A stretch of 64,000 nucleotides of DNA. It comes from RGIG1828 sp045586905. Lineage in GTDB: Bacteria; Bacillota; Clostridia; UMGS1810. The notes below the pieces were generated by a model. That model was given only the letters and a program-made list of their open reading frames with translations, searched no databases and had not been told where the DNA came from. The translations under genes and the position numbers were made by a program. Below, piece by piece: positions 23,926 to 33,713 of the stretch (position 1 is its first letter; every line of letters begins with the position of its first letter). The stretch spans positions 1 through 64,000 of the forward strand of contig JAZNBF010000107.1 of assembly GCA_045586905.1 (NCBI GenBank), read 5' to 3'.

Positions 23926-26559
23926 ATGAACACAAAAAAGGAACTGGCAAAAACCTACAATCCATCCGAAGTAGAAGACAGAATATACGAAGGCTGGGTT
24001 AACAAAGGTTATTTCCATGCCGAAATAGATAAAAACAAAAAACCTTTCACCATAGTTATCCCTCCACCAAACGTTACAGGTCAGCTTCATATGGGACATG
24101 CCCTCGACGAAACTCTGCAGGATATCCTCATTCGCTACAAGAGAATGCAGGGTTACAGTGCTCTCTGGGTACCGGGCACCGACCATGCAGGCATAGCCAC
24201 TCAGATTAAGGTTGAAGAAGAACTCCGTGTAAACGAAGGTCTCACCCGCTATGATCTCGGAAGAGAAAAATTCCTCGAGAGAGTATGGCAGTGGAAGGAA
24301 AAATACGGTAGCCGCATCATCAATCAGCTCAAAAAAATCGGATGCTCCTGCGACTGGGACAGAGAACGCTTCACAATGGACGAGGGCTGTTCCAAAGCAG
24401 TTAAAGAAGTTTTTGTCAATCTCTATAATAAAGGTCTTATATATCAGGGCAGCCGCATTATAAACTGGTGTCCTCACTGCATCACTGCACTTTCCGATGC
24501 AGAGGTTGACCATGCTGAACAGCCCGGTCATTTCTGGCATATCAAATACAATGTAAAAAACAGCGACGAATTCGTTGTTATAGCAACCACCCGTCCCGAA
24601 ACACTTTTCGGTGACACTGCAGTTGCAGTAAACCCCGAAGACGAAAGATATTCTTCACTCATCGGCAAAACCCTCATTCTTCCTTTAGTAGGCAGAGAAA
24701 TTCCCGTAATTGCCGACGAATATGTCGACAAGGAATTCGGTACAGGCTGTGTAAAAATCACTCCTGCCCATGATCCCAACGACTTTGAGGTTGGTCTTCG
24801 CCACAACCTTGAGCAGATTAAGGTTATGAACGACGATGCCACCATGAATGCATATGCCGGCAAATACGAAGGTCTCGACCGTTACGAATGCAGAAAACAA
24901 ATGGTAGAAGACCTGAAAGAACAGGGACTTCTTGTAAAAGTCGAAGACCATGCCCACAATGTCGGCGAGTGCTACCGCTGTGGCACAACTGTTGAACCCA
25001 TCATTTCAAAACAGTGGTTCGTTAAAATGGAACCTCTTGCAAAACCTGCTATCGATGCAGTTAAAAATGACGAAACAGAGTTCATCCCCGAACACTTTGA
25101 AAAAATATATTTCCATTGGCTCGAAAACATCCGTGACTGGTGCATTTCCCGTCAGCTTTGGTGGGGACATCGCATCCCTGCATTCTATTGCGACGATTGT
25201 GGTGAAATGGTTGTCACCAAAGAAGATAGTGCAGTTTGTCCCAAATGCGGCAAACCCATGCGTCAGGATCCCGACACACTCGACACTTGGTTCAGCTCAG
25301 CACTCTGGCCATTCTCCACACTTGGCTGGCCCGAGAAAACACCCGAGCTCGAATATTTCTATCCCACATCCGTGCTTGTTACAGGCTACGACATCATTCC
25401 CTTCTGGGTAATGAGAATGATGTTCTCAGGTCTTGAGCACACAGGCGAGGTACCATTCGACAAAGTCTTCATCCACGGTCTTGTTCGCGACAGTCAGGGC
25501 AGAAAAATGAGTAAATCTCTCGGCAATGGTATCGATCCTTTGGAAATTGTTTCACAGTACGGTGCCGATGCTCTCAGATTTACCCTTGCAACAGGCAACT
25601 CACCCGGCAACGACATGCGTTTTTACATCGAAAGGGTAGAGGCAAGTCGTAACTTTGCAAACAAAATCTGGAATGCATCCCGCTTCCTTATGATGAATCT
25701 CACAATTGACGAAATTAAGCTCCCCGATGCAGATGAACTTAAACTTGAAGATAAATGGATTCTTTCAGCTTACAATAAGCTTGTAGGCGAAGTCACCGAA
25801 AATCTCAATAATTTCGAACTTGGTATTGCTGTTTCCAAGCTCTATGACTTCATCTGGGATAACTACTGCGACTGGTACATCGAGCTTGTAAAACCCCGTC
25901 TTTACGAGAAAGACGGTGCCGATAAAGCATGCCAGAGTGTGCTCAGCTTCGTTCTCATCGGAGCGCTCAAGCTTCTCCATCCCTTCATGCCATTCATCAC
26001 CGAAGAGATTTTCTCTTCTCTTCCCACAGGCGAAGAAAGCATCATGATTTCAAAATGGCCCCAGTTCGATTCTTCTCTCTGCTTCGACGACGAGGAAAAG
26101 AGAATGCACATCATAATGGATGCTATCAGAAGTGTCCGTAACATCCGTGCACAGATGAATGTTGTTCCTTCCCGTAAGGCAAAACTCATCATCAGTGCCG
26201 AAGATGCAAAAGTTTTCGAAGGTACATCTGTCTATTTTGAAAAGCTTGCATCTGCATCCGAAACAGTTATCATTGAGGGCAGTGAAGGTGTGCCCGAAAA
26301 TGCAGTCAACGTTGTTGTGGAAGGTGCTACCATCTACATTCCTCTCGACGATCTCGTAGACCGTGAAAAAGAACTTGAACGTCTCGAAAAAGAACTCAAA
26401 ACCTTAGAAGCCGAAATTAAACGTGTTGAAGGTAAGCTTAATAACGAAAGCTTCGTTGCAAAAGCACCTGCCAAACTTGTTGAAGAAGAAAAGGCAAAAG
26501 GCGAAAAATATTCGAGGATGCTTTCCGAGGTAAAAGCAAGCATTGAAAAACTGAAATAA
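23926..26559 (+). CDS. valS: Valyl-tRNA synthetase
   Basis: Charges tRNA-Val. The 877-residue class I synthetase has the HIGH motif as PPNVTGQLHMGHAL near residue 45, an editing domain with ATTRPETLFGDTAV, the KMSKS loop as GRKMSKSLGNG, an anticodon-binding domain, and a C-terminal coiled-coil arm rich in Glu and Lys (about 805-877) that is specific to ValRS. ATG at 23926 follows AAAGGAG. No T-box leader is visible upstream. folC begins nine bases after its stop. Confidence 0.98.
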   Translation: MNTKKELAKTYNPSEVEDRIYEGWVNKGYFHAEIDKNKKPFTIVIPPPNVTGQLHMGHALDETLQDILIRYKRMQGYSALWVPGTDHAGIATQIKVEEELRVNEGLTRYDLGREKFLERVWQWKEKYGSRIINQLKKIGCSCDWDRERFTMDEGCSKAVKEVFVNLYNKGLIYQGSRIINWCPHCITALSDAEVDHAEQPGHFWHIKYNVKNSDEFVVIATTRPETLFGDTAVAVNPEDERYSSLIGKTLILPLVGREIPVIADEYVDKEFGTGCVKITPAHDPNDFEVGLRHNLEQIKVMNDDATMNAYAGKYEGLDRYECRKQMVEDLKEQGLLVKVEDHAHNVGECYRCGTTVEPIISKQWFVKMEPLAKPAIDAVKNDETEFIPEHFEKIYFHWLENIRDWCISRQLWWGHRIPAFYCDDCGEMVVTKEDSAVCPKCGKPMRQDPDTLDTWFSSALWPFSTLGWPEKTPELEYFYPTSVLVTGYDIIPFWVMRMMFSGLEHTGEVPFDKVFIHGLVRDSQGRKMSKSLGNGIDPLEIVSQYGADALRFTLATGNSPGNDMRFYIERVEASRNFANKIWNASRFLMMNLTIDEIKLPDADELKLEDKWILSAYNKLVGEVTENLNNFELGIAVSKLYDFIWDNYCDWYIELVKPRLYEKDGADKACQSVLSFVLIGALKLLHPFMPFITEEIFSSLPTGEESIMISKWPQFDSSLCFDDEEKRMHIIMDAIRSVRNIRAQMNVVPSRKAKLIISAEDAKVFEGTSVYFEKLASASETVIIEGSEGVPENAVNVVVEGATIYIPLDDLVDREKELERLEKELKTLEAEIKRVEGKLNNESFVAKAPAKLVEEEKAKGEKYSRMLSEVKASIEKLK

Positions 26560-26568
26560 GGTGAAAAT

Positions 26569-27825
26569 ATGATTTCCACTGCACAAGATGCAATAGATCA
26601 TATTCATTCGCTGTCACGTTTTGGCAAAAAGAGTGGTCTTTCCAACATAACCCTTATGCTCGAAAGGCTTGGTAATCCCCACAGGAAAATGAAGTTTGTT
26701 CATGTTGTGGGCACCAACGGCAAAGGCTCTGTGTCAAATATAATGAAAAATATTTTAATGAGTCATGGATATAAGGTGGGGTACTATACCTCACCTTATA
26801 TTGAATTTTTCAGCGAAAGAATATGCATCGGCAATGAGATGATTTCCGATGATGACCTCATATCATATACTAGTAGAGTCATCGAAGTGTCAAAAGACAT
26901 ACACCCCATAGAATTTGAATTTATCACTGCCATGGCATTTTTATATTTCAAAGAAAAAGCATGCGATGTGGTAGTGCTTGAAGCAGGTCTCGGTGGCAGA
27001 CTCGATTCTACCAATGTCATAGACACCCCTCTTGTCAATGTCATCACTCCCATAGGCTATGACCACACGCAGATTTTAGGCGAAACCCTCTCTGAAATTG
27101 CTTTCGAAAAGGCATGCACCATAAAAGAAAACTCAACTGTTGTCATAAGTGCAAAAATGCATGATGAATGTAAGAATGTAATATCCAAAAGATGCGCAGA
27201 GATGTCGGCAAAGCTCATTGTTCCCGACTCCTTCCCCCAAAATGTGTCATATTCGCTCTCGGGCACATCGTTTACCTATAAAGGAAATCACTATATCCTC
27301 TCTCTTCTCGGCACCTATCAGGTCGACAATGCCATCACAGCAATAGAAACTGCCCACGCCCTCATGTCAAAGCTCGAACTTGGCGAAGATGATATTTCAA
27401 AAGGGCTTTCCTCATCTTTTTGGAAGTGCCGGTTTGAAATTTTGGGCACATCTCCTCTCACTGTACTCGACGGTGCTCACAACAGCCATGGCATTGAGGC
27501 TCTTATAGAGAGCATTGACACCTATTTCCAAAACAGGAAAAAAATCTTCCTGTTTTCCATGCTTGGCGAAAAAGACTGGCAAAAAAGCATAGACCTCATA
27601 TGTGACAGGTGCGATAGCATAGTTCTCACAAAAGTACCATCACAGAGGGTAACACAATCCGATGAAATGCTTGAAGCAATAAAGAAAAAAGGCAAAGATT
27701 GCATCTACATCGAAAGCTATACCGAAGCCTACCAAAAAGCACGACATCTTGCAGGCGACGACGGTGTTGTTTTCGTGTTTGGTTCACTCTATCTTTCAGG
27801 CGCCCTGAGGCAATATGTCGAATAA
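26569..27825 (+). CDS. folC: Folylpolyglutamate synthase / dihydrofolate synthase
   Basis: Adds glutamate to folates, and may also make dihydrofolate from dihydropteroate. It has 418 residues with a Mur-ligase-type fold: P-loop GTNGKGSVSN near residue 46, EAGLGGRLDSTN, and a C-terminal ligase domain with LDGAHNSHG. ATG at 26569 follows AAGGTG. valS-folC is a frequent pairing in Firmicutes. A long terminator lies about 15 bases after the stop codon. Confidence 0.95.
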   Translation: MISTAQDAIDHIHSLSRFGKKSGLSNITLMLERLGNPHRKMKFVHVVGTNGKGSVSNIMKNILMSHGYKVGYYTSPYIEFFSERICIGNEMISDDDLISYTSRVIEVSKDIHPIEFEFITAMAFLYFKEKACDVVVLEAGLGGRLDSTNVIDTPLVNVITPIGYDHTQILGETLSEIAFEKACTIKENSTVVISAKMHDECKNVISKRCAEMSAKLIVPDSFPQNVSYSLSGTSFTYKGNHYILSLLGTYQVDNAITAIETAHALMSKLELGEDDISKGLSSSFWKCRFEILGTSPLTVLDGAHNSHGIEALIESIDTYFQNRKKIFLFSMLGEKDWQKSIDLICDRCDSIVLTKVPSQRVTQSDEMLEAIKKKGKDCIYIESYTEAYQKARHLAGDDGVVFVFGSLYLSGALRQYVE

Positions 27826-27840
27826 AGAAGATTAAAAGAC

Positions 27841-27881
27841 AAAACCCCCAATTTCCCGACAAAGGAAAGTTGGGGGTTTTC
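27841..27881 (+). terminator. Terminator after folC
   Basis: AAAACCCCCAA and GTTGGGGGTTTT pair, extended inward by TTTCC/GGAAA, and end in TTTT. It isolates the spoIIA operon from the housekeeping run. Confidence 0.85.
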
Positions 27882-27924
27882 TTGAATTTATATACAGCAA
27901 ACAAAAAACGGAGGAATAAGATAA

Positions 27925-28254
27925 ATGAACCTGCAATTTTCAAATGAAAAAGACTTTCTTATAATGAGCATCAATGGCGAAATTGATCATCGTTATGCCA
28001 TACAAATCCGCAACGAAGCCGATCGCAAAATTGTGACCTATCCCGACAAAAAACTCATAATCGATCTCACGGGTGTCACCTTTATGGATAGCTCTGTTAT
28101 AGGCGTCATAATAGGCCGCTATAAGCTTGTTATGAGTCTTGGCGGCTCCATAGCAATAGTATCTTCAAACGAAACCCTCGGAAGAATACTCGAAATGTCA
28201 GGCATACCCAAAATAATCCACATATACAAAAGTCTGGAAGAAGCTTTAAATTAA
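27925..28254 (+). CDS. spoIIAA: Anti-sigma F factor antagonist SpoIIAA
   Basis: STAS-domain protein of 109 residues that frees sigma-F by binding SpoIIAB. The phosphorylation site is the Ser pair in FMDSSVIGVIIGRYK (about residues 54-68). The order spoIIAA-spoIIAB-sigF and the short gaps confirm the assignment. ATG at 27925 has a CGGAGGA site. Expression in related bacteria depends on sigma-H and Spo0A; I could not assign those sites with confidence here. Confidence 0.95.
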   Translation: MNLQFSNEKDFLIMSINGEIDHRYAIQIRNEADRKIVTYPDKKLIIDLTGVTFMDSSVIGVIIGRYKLVMSLGGSIAIVSSNETLGRILEMSGIPKIIHIYKSLEEALN

Positions 28255-28270
28255 ACCTCAGGAGGAAAAA

Positions 28271-28708
28271 ATGTTAAAACACAATACGGTAAAAGCAAGT
28301 TTTATATCAATACCCGAAAATGAAAGTCTTGCACGTGTAATATGTGCCTCTTTCATCTCCACCCTCGATCCCACCATCGAAGAACTCACCGATATCAAAA
28401 CAGCAGTATCAGAGGCTGTTACAAACTCGATAGTTCATGGCTACTCGTCAAAGCCCGATGGTATTGTCAACATGGACTGCATCATAGAAGACAACACTTT
28501 CATTGTTGAAATCCGCGATAGCGGCAAAGGTATAGAAGACATTACCAAAGCAATGGAGCCAATGTACACCTCATGTCCTGAGGCAGAACGCTCGGGAATG
28601 GGATTCACAGTAATGGAAACTTTCATGGATTCAGTTTCGGTAAGCTCTGTCCCTGGTGTGGGTACCAAAGTTACACTAAAAAAAATTATCAGAAGCAGGC
28701 TTTTATAA
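28271..28708 (+). CDS. spoIIAB: Anti-sigma F factor SpoIIAB
   Basis: Serine kinase and anti-sigma factor that holds sigma-F inactive and phosphorylates SpoIIAA. It has 145 residues in a GHKL ATPase fold, with the N box EAVTNSIVHGY, the G1 box IRDSGKGIED and the G2 box ERSGMGFTVMETFMDS. Its stop overlaps the sigF start by one base (ATGA-type junction at 28708), so the two are translationally coupled. The ribosome site is CAGGAGG. Confidence 0.96.
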   Translation: MLKHNTVKASFISIPENESLARVICASFISTLDPTIEELTDIKTAVSEAVTNSIVHGYSSKPDGIVNMDCIIEDNTFIVEIRDSGKGIEDITKAMEPMYTSCPEAERSGMGFTVMETFMDSVSVSSVPGVGTKVTLKKIIRSRLL

Positions 28709-29421
28709 TGACCGACATATACAATCTCATAAGTCTTGCCCAAAACGGTGACAAAACAGCAGAAAAAAAGCTCATCGACGATAACATCTCTCTTGTTCAC
28801 AGCTGTGCCCGCAGTCTTAACCATACGGGACATGAATATGAAGATCTGTTGCAGGTTGGCACAATAGGACTTTTAAAGGCGATACGCAATTTCAACATAT
28901 CTCTTGGTCTCAGGCTGTCAACCTATGCTGTGCCGCTCATCATGGGCGAGATAAAGCGCTACATAAGAGATAATGCAGGCCTTAAGGTTTCAAGAAGTCT
29001 TCGCGAGCTCTGGATAAAAGCAGTCAAGACGCGAAGCATCTTAGAGGGCGAGCTTTTCAGAGAACCAACAGTCAGCGAAATTTCACACAGGCTCGGGGTA
29101 AGTGTTGAAAAGCTTACTCTGGCAATGGAAGCGTCTGCACCGTGCGACCATTTCGAGCGCAAAATCGGCGGCGATGAAAAGGGTGAAATATATCTTGCCG
29201 ACACCATCCGATCAAATGACACGCCCGAAGATGAAATAGACAAAATTGCCCTCAAAGAAGCACTCAGAACCCTGGGCGAAAGAGAGAAAAAAATTATCCT
29301 CCTGCGCTATTTCAGAGGAAAAACGCAAGTGGAGGTTTCACATATAATAGGTGTATCACAGGTGCAAATATCGCGCATTGAAAAAAAGGTAATAGCCTCC
29401 CTTAAAGAAGCAATACAATAA
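28708..29421 (+). CDS. sigF: RNA polymerase sporulation sigma factor SigF
   Basis: Forespore-specific sigma factor of 237 residues. Region 2 contains EDLLQVGTIGLLKAI, followed by the SigF/SigG hallmark IRDNAGLKVSRSLREL. Region 3 follows, and region 4.2 has GKTQVEVSHIIGVSQVQISRIEKK. The gene order identifies it as spoIIAC. A terminator is directly after the stop codon. Together with spoIIID it indicates that the organism has the endospore programme, or kept its regulators. Confidence 0.97.
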   Translation: MTDIYNLISLAQNGDKTAEKKLIDDNISLVHSCARSLNHTGHEYEDLLQVGTIGLLKAIRNFNISLGLRLSTYAVPLIMGEIKRYIRDNAGLKVSRSLRELWIKAVKTRSILEGELFREPTVSEISHRLGVSVEKLTLAMEASAPCDHFERKIGGDEKGEIYLADTIRSNDTPEDEIDKIALKEALRTLGEREKKIILLRYFRGKTQVEVSHIIGVSQVQISRIEKKVIASLKEAIQ

Positions 29422-29460
29422 AACGCAAAAATCTCATTTCAGGATTTTTGCGTTTTATTA
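29420..29460 (+). terminator. Terminator after sigF
   Basis: AAAACGCAAAAATC and GATTTTTGCGTTTT form a 14-bp perfect stem with a nine-base loop, then ATTA. Confidence 0.85.
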
Positions 29461-29556
29461 ATTATTTGACAAAAATCTATATAGATGATAGAATTACAGT
29501 TGTATGTAACAAATTGTAAAATGATGTTTTTCAAAACACTGAGGTGCATCAGTAGT

Positions 29557-31119
29557 ATGAATTTTATAGGCGTATTAAATATTTTAAAAGAGGTTTTCTC
29601 TTCTCTTGCAAAGCTTTCTTTATGTTTGTATTTTTTTGTGCCGGTCTATACGGTGATTGGATTTTTTATAACCAAAAAATTCCCATCTGCCAGACATAAT
29701 CACAAATACGCCATAATGATTGCTGCGCGAAATGAAGAAAAAGTTATAGGCAATCTTTTAGACAGTATCAATTCTCAGGATTACCCGTCTGAACTTGTAA
29801 CGGTCTTTGTCGTTGCCGACAACTGCACCGACAAAACTGCCGATATAGCAAGGTCACACGGAGCAGTGTGCTATGAGCGCTCCGATTCAGAGCATCGCAC
29901 AAAAGGCTATGCCCTCGAGTTTTTAGTCGATAACATTGAGCGCGACTATGGCATCGAAAGCTTCGATGCATACTTCATCTTCGATGCCGACAATCTTCTC
30001 AAAAAAGACTATATTTCCCGCATGAACGAAGCCTTCGACAGTGGTGAAAAAATCGTCACTTCCTACCGTAACACCAAAAATTTTGATTCCAATGCAATCG
30101 CTGCAAGCTATGGCATCCACTGGATCCGCACCATTCGCTATGAGCACAGAGGCAGATCGGCACTCGGCCTTGCCACTCGTATTCAGGGAACGGGTTTTAT
30201 GTTTGCAAGCGAGATAATAAAAGACGGTTGGCACTATGTGTCATTCACCGAAGACAGAGCCTTTGCAGCCGATCAGGTGGTAGAAGGCTATCGCATTTCC
30301 TATTGCGACAGAGCAGAGTTCTATGACGAACAGCCCACCTCACTTCGCATAGCGCTTCGTCAGCGCATCCGTTGGGGCAAAGGTCATCTTCAGGCTTTTT
30401 GCGAGCTTGGGCCAAAGCTTTTGAAAAATGTGTTTTTTGCATCGTCTGTGCAAAGATGCAGATATAATTCCAACAACCTTCCCGCTTGCGACAACACCTG
30501 CGACGATTTGTATAATGATGCAAAAAAGCTGATTTCGTTTTCGTCAGAAAATCCTTTCCATATAAATCTTTTAAAGCTTATTTTCATTCTACCGTCGTTT
30601 CTGGCTTTTGGATTTGCATGGATTTTAAAAACATTAAAAACTTTTATCAATACCGTTTGCAATAGTGTAAAAACATCATCACCATTTTTAACACTGCAAA
30701 AAAGCAAACTCTGGAAAGGCTTTAAACAAAGGTTTATGTCATACGATATGTTCATCATAACCTTTCCAAACAATCTCATTTCAATTTCAAGCCTTCTGCT
30801 TTGTCTGATAGCAGACTTGGTTTCCGTTCTTGTAACGGACACAGCCCTCATAGGCATATCAACAGTTTTAAAAGCTTTTGTAATTTCTGTTGCTTTGCGC
30901 TGGCTTGGCAGAATGTGCCTTGGTATATATGTGTTTTTCATAGAAAGAAAGCGTATAATACACATAAGCTTTGTCAAAAAAATTCTATATATACTTTTGT
31001 GGCCCATGTTTGACATGATAGGAGGCATAGCAGTTTTATCTGCTCTCTTTATGCATGTTGAATGGAAGCCAATTCCACACAATTCCACCATTTCCATCGG
31101 CGATATTTCCGGAAAATAA
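29557..31119 (+). CDS. Processive glycosyltransferase family 2, copy 1
   Basis: Membrane glycosyltransferase of about 520 residues. One N-terminal helix is followed by a GT-A domain with AARNEE, VVADNCTDKT, the DxD-type DADN, the TED motif (FTEDRAF) and the processive hallmark Q-x-x-R-W (RQRIRWGKG). The C-terminal part has several membrane helices. QxxRW is typical of synthases such as NodC, hyaluronan and cellulose synthases, so it may build a surface polysaccharide; the sugar is unknown. The start at 29557 follows GAGGTG; the frame is open to 29485 without a ribosome site. It lies just downstream of sigF and is followed by a close paralogue. Confidence 0.85.
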   Translation: MNFIGVLNILKEVFSSLAKLSLCLYFFVPVYTVIGFFITKKFPSARHNHKYAIMIAARNEEKVIGNLLDSINSQDYPSELVTVFVVADNCTDKTADIARSHGAVCYERSDSEHRTKGYALEFLVDNIERDYGIESFDAYFIFDADNLLKKDYISRMNEAFDSGEKIVTSYRNTKNFDSNAIAASYGIHWIRTIRYEHRGRSALGLATRIQGTGFMFASEIIKDGWHYVSFTEDRAFAADQVVEGYRISYCDRAEFYDEQPTSLRIALRQRIRWGKGHLQAFCELGPKLLKNVFFASSVQRCRYNSNNLPACDNTCDDLYNDAKKLISFSSENPFHINLLKLIFILPSFLAFGFAWILKTLKTFINTVCNSVKTSSPFLTLQKSKLWKGFKQRFMSYDMFIITFPNNLISISSLLLCLIADLVSVLVTDTALIGISTVLKAFVISVALRWLGRMCLGIYVFFIERKRIIHISFVKKILYILLWPMFDMIGGIAVLSALFMHVEWKPIPHNSTISIGDISGK

Positions 31120-31146
31120 ACAAATGATAAGAGGAGCTTTCAGCAT

Positions 31147-32760
31147 ATGAATATTTATGAATTTTTAATGCAGTTTAAAGATGTTCTCTCAATTATAGGC
31201 GTAGTAGTAGGTTATGTGTTTTTTTACAGGCTTTGGAACATATATAAAAAAGTAGGCTTTTTTGCCACACGAAAATTCCCCCCTTCCAAGCATAATCACA
31301 AATATGCCATAATGATTGCCGCACGAAACGAAGAAACCGTTATAGGCAATCTCATCGACAGCATAAATGCTCAGGATTATCCCCGTGACCTCGTAACCAT
31401 CTTCGTTGTTGCCGACAACTGCACCGACAAAACTGCCGAAATTTCACGTTCATACGGAGCAGTGTGTTATGAACGTTTCGACACAGAGCATCGCACAAAA
31501 GGCTATGCTCTCGAGTTTTTGGTCAATAACATTGAGCATGACTATGGCATCGAAAGCTTCGATGCGTATTTCATCTTCGATGCCGACAACCTTCTCAAAA
31601 AAGATTTCCTTTCCCGCATGAACGAAGCTTTCGACAGTGGCGAAAAAATTGTCACATCCTACCGTAACACCAAAAACTTTGGCGACAACTGGATAAGTGC
31701 AAGCTATGGCATTCACTGGCTTCGCACAGTAAGAAATGAGCATCGCGGAAGAAGTGTTCTTGGACTTGCCACTCGTATTCAGGGCACAGGCTTTATGTTT
31801 GCAAGTGAAATAATAAAAGATGGCTGGCACTATGTGTCATTCACCGAAGACCGTGCCTTTTCTGCAGATGCAGTGGTAGAAGGCTATCGCATTTCCTATT
31901 GTGACAGAGCAGAGTTCTATGACGAGCAGCCTACTTCACTTCGCATAGCGCTTCGTCAGCGCATCCGTTGGGGCAAAGGTCATCTTCAGGCTTTTGTCGA
32001 GTCTGGGCCAAAGCTTTTTTCACACATTTTCGTGCCCAAAAAAGATGTCATCCCCTATGTTGAACCGCCTCTCGAAAATGATGACTTTTCACACATCGAC
32101 AGCACCGTCTATGATATCTTCGACGATATCAAAGATATATATCGCAATCTGTGCGACAGGTTTAAGAATTCCGGAAGCATATTCGCAAAAATCCTTTATT
32201 GCATCCCCATTTTTCTTATGCTCATTGTGCGTGGCATAGCAGTTTTTCTCGAAAAACTTTTCGTTTCTGTATCACGCATCATATGCAGAGTTAAGAAAAC
32301 CCGATTTGTAAAAACCATCAGAAGAAACAAAATCTTCCAAAACCTTAAAATGAGATACATGTCCTACGATATGCTCCTCATAACCTTCCCAAACAATGTG
32401 GTTTCCCTCTTCCGCAGATGGCTCAATGTTTTTGCAAATGTTGCGCTTTTCTTTGTCGGAGCAGAGTGGCTTTCAAGCTTCATGTCTCCTTTCTGGGCAT
32501 ATTTCACCATGTCTCTCGGTCCCCGCTATTTAAAGCAAATCTTCCAGGGCATCTACATCTTTTTTGTTGAGAGAAAGCGCATAGTAAAAATTCCGCTTCT
32601 CAAAAAAGCCTTCTACTGTCTCATGTGGCCCATTTTTGATATAATCGGTTCAGTAAGTGTTCTTATTGCACTTTTCTCTCATGTAGAATGGAAACCAATT
32701 CCTCACAATTCCAACATAGATATCGATAAGCTCTCCAAAGAGCTTGCAGGTAAAAAGTAA
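31147..32760 (+). CDS. Processive glycosyltransferase family 2, copy 2
   Basis: A 537-residue tandem paralogue of the previous gene, with the same layout: N-terminal helix (about 13-32), GT-A core with DADN, FTEDRAF and RQRIRWGKG, and C-terminal helices. The catalytic cores differ at about 30 of 235 residues by my count. The segment after QxxRW (here with VPKKDVIPYVEPP and a coiled, charged stretch) is unrelated in sequence to the first copy, then similarity returns at MSYDM--ITFPNN. ATG at 31147 has an AGAGGAG site 27 bases after the first gene. The pair probably arose by duplication. Confidence 0.88.
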   Translation: MNIYEFLMQFKDVLSIIGVVVGYVFFYRLWNIYKKVGFFATRKFPPSKHNHKYAIMIAARNEETVIGNLIDSINAQDYPRDLVTIFVVADNCTDKTAEISRSYGAVCYERFDTEHRTKGYALEFLVNNIEHDYGIESFDAYFIFDADNLLKKDFLSRMNEAFDSGEKIVTSYRNTKNFGDNWISASYGIHWLRTVRNEHRGRSVLGLATRIQGTGFMFASEIIKDGWHYVSFTEDRAFSADAVVEGYRISYCDRAEFYDEQPTSLRIALRQRIRWGKGHLQAFVESGPKLFSHIFVPKKDVIPYVEPPLENDDFSHIDSTVYDIFDDIKDIYRNLCDRFKNSGSIFAKILYCIPIFLMLIVRGIAVFLEKLFVSVSRIICRVKKTRFVKTIRRNKIFQNLKMRYMSYDMLLITFPNNVVSLFRRWLNVFANVALFFVGAEWLSSFMSPFWAYFTMSLGPRYLKQIFQGIYIFFVERKRIVKIPLLKKAFYCLMWPIFDIIGSVSVLIALFSHVEWKPIPHNSNIDIDKLSKELAGKK

Positions 32761-32762
32761 AG

Positions 32763-33590
32763 GTGATTTCTATCAATTCTTCCGTAATGCGTATCTTTAC
32801 CAAGGATAACATCAAAGTGCTTAAGTTCAGAGCGCTCGATGCTTTCTCTCATGTTAACCATGCAGTTTCGACTCGGAGTGGGGGAGTGTCCACCCAAAAA
32901 GGTCTTTCGTCCCTAAACCTTGGCACCCACACAAACGATTCACTGGAAAATGTTCGCGAAAACTACAAAAGGTTTTGTGAAGTGGCAGGCTTTGATGCCG
33001 AAAGGATAGTACTTGGCAATCAGACACACAGTGCAAACATCCGTTATGCCACCGAAGCTGACATGGGCAAAGGCGTATTTTGCGACCGTGACTACACCGA
33101 TGTCGATGCTCTTGTCACCGACATACGCAATCTCCCTCTCGTCATTCACACTGCCGATTGTGTGCCCGTAAGCTTTGTCGATGTAAAGGGCAGAGCAATA
33201 GGCAATGCTCATTGCGGATGGCGCGGCACTTTTTCGCGTCTTGCTCCTCTCACAGCCAAAGAGCTTGAAATTCGCTTTGGCGTAGCACCCGAAGATCTTT
33301 TTTGCACCATAGGCCCGTGCATCTGCAAAGACTGCTACGAGGTTTCAAAAGACCTCTACGATGATTTTGTGGCAGAATTTGGTCAGAGTAATTGTCTTAT
33401 CAAAAAAGATGCAAAATACTACATCGACCTTCCGGGATTAAACAGAGAACTCCTCATACAATATGGAGTGAAAGAAGAGAATATTGCTGTTTCCGACATA
33501 TGCACCTGCGAAAACACCGATCTTCTCTTTTCCCACAGAGCGCAAGGCCCCGAAAGAGGTATATTTGCTTCGTTTCTTGAGCTTATTTAG
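32763..33590 (+). CDS. pgeF: Laccase-domain purine nucleosidase / polyphenol oxidase family protein
   Basis: Protein of 275 residues in the PgeF/YfiH (DUF152) family. Signature residues are STRSGGVS near the N terminus, GNQTHSANI, HTADCVPV (Cys of the zinc site), AHCGWRGT and IGPCICKDCYEV, with a C-terminal DICTC and SHR. These include the conserved His-Cys-His zinc ligands. Family members have been reported to act on purine nucleosides and to edit peptidoglycan. The start is uncertain: GTG at 32763 begins three bases after the glycosyltransferase stop; ATG at 32787 is an alternative with no clear ribosome site. Confidence 0.9.
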   Translation: MISINSSVMRIFTKDNIKVLKFRALDAFSHVNHAVSTRSGGVSTQKGLSSLNLGTHTNDSLENVRENYKRFCEVAGFDAERIVLGNQTHSANIRYATEADMGKGVFCDRDYTDVDALVTDIRNLPLVIHTADCVPVSFVDVKGRAIGNAHCGWRGTFSRLAPLTAKELEIRFGVAPEDLFCTIGPCICKDCYEVSKDLYDDFVAEFGQSNCLIKKDAKYYIDLPGLNRELLIQYGVKEENIAVSDICTCENTDLLFSHRAQGPERGIFASFLELI

Positions 33591-33660
33591 CTCATTTGAC
33601 CAAGAAAAATTTTATAAACAGACCTCAAATAGTCAAAATCAATTAAATTTTAAAAAGGTA

Positions 33661-33689
33661 TTGACAAAATAAGGATAAATATATATAAT
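33661..33689 (+). promoter_or_regulatory. Promoter of the DUF177-rpmF unit
   Basis: TTGACA at 33661-33666 with TAATAG at 33684-33689 (17-bp spacer), or TATAAT at 33682-33687 with a 15-bp spacer. Confidence 0.65.
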
Positions 33690-33713
33690 AGTTTTGTTAT
33701 GTCGAGGTGTACT

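Noticed and set aside
23712..23926. T-box leader before valS
   Set aside because: The gap is filled by a small coding gene, and no T-box sequence or specifier-type stem is visible.
33667..33680. AAATAAGGATAAAT, a match to the direct-repeat half-site, in the DUF177 promoter
   Set aside because: There is no second copy 21 bp away and the site lies in a normal promoter spacer; probably chance in AT-rich DNA.
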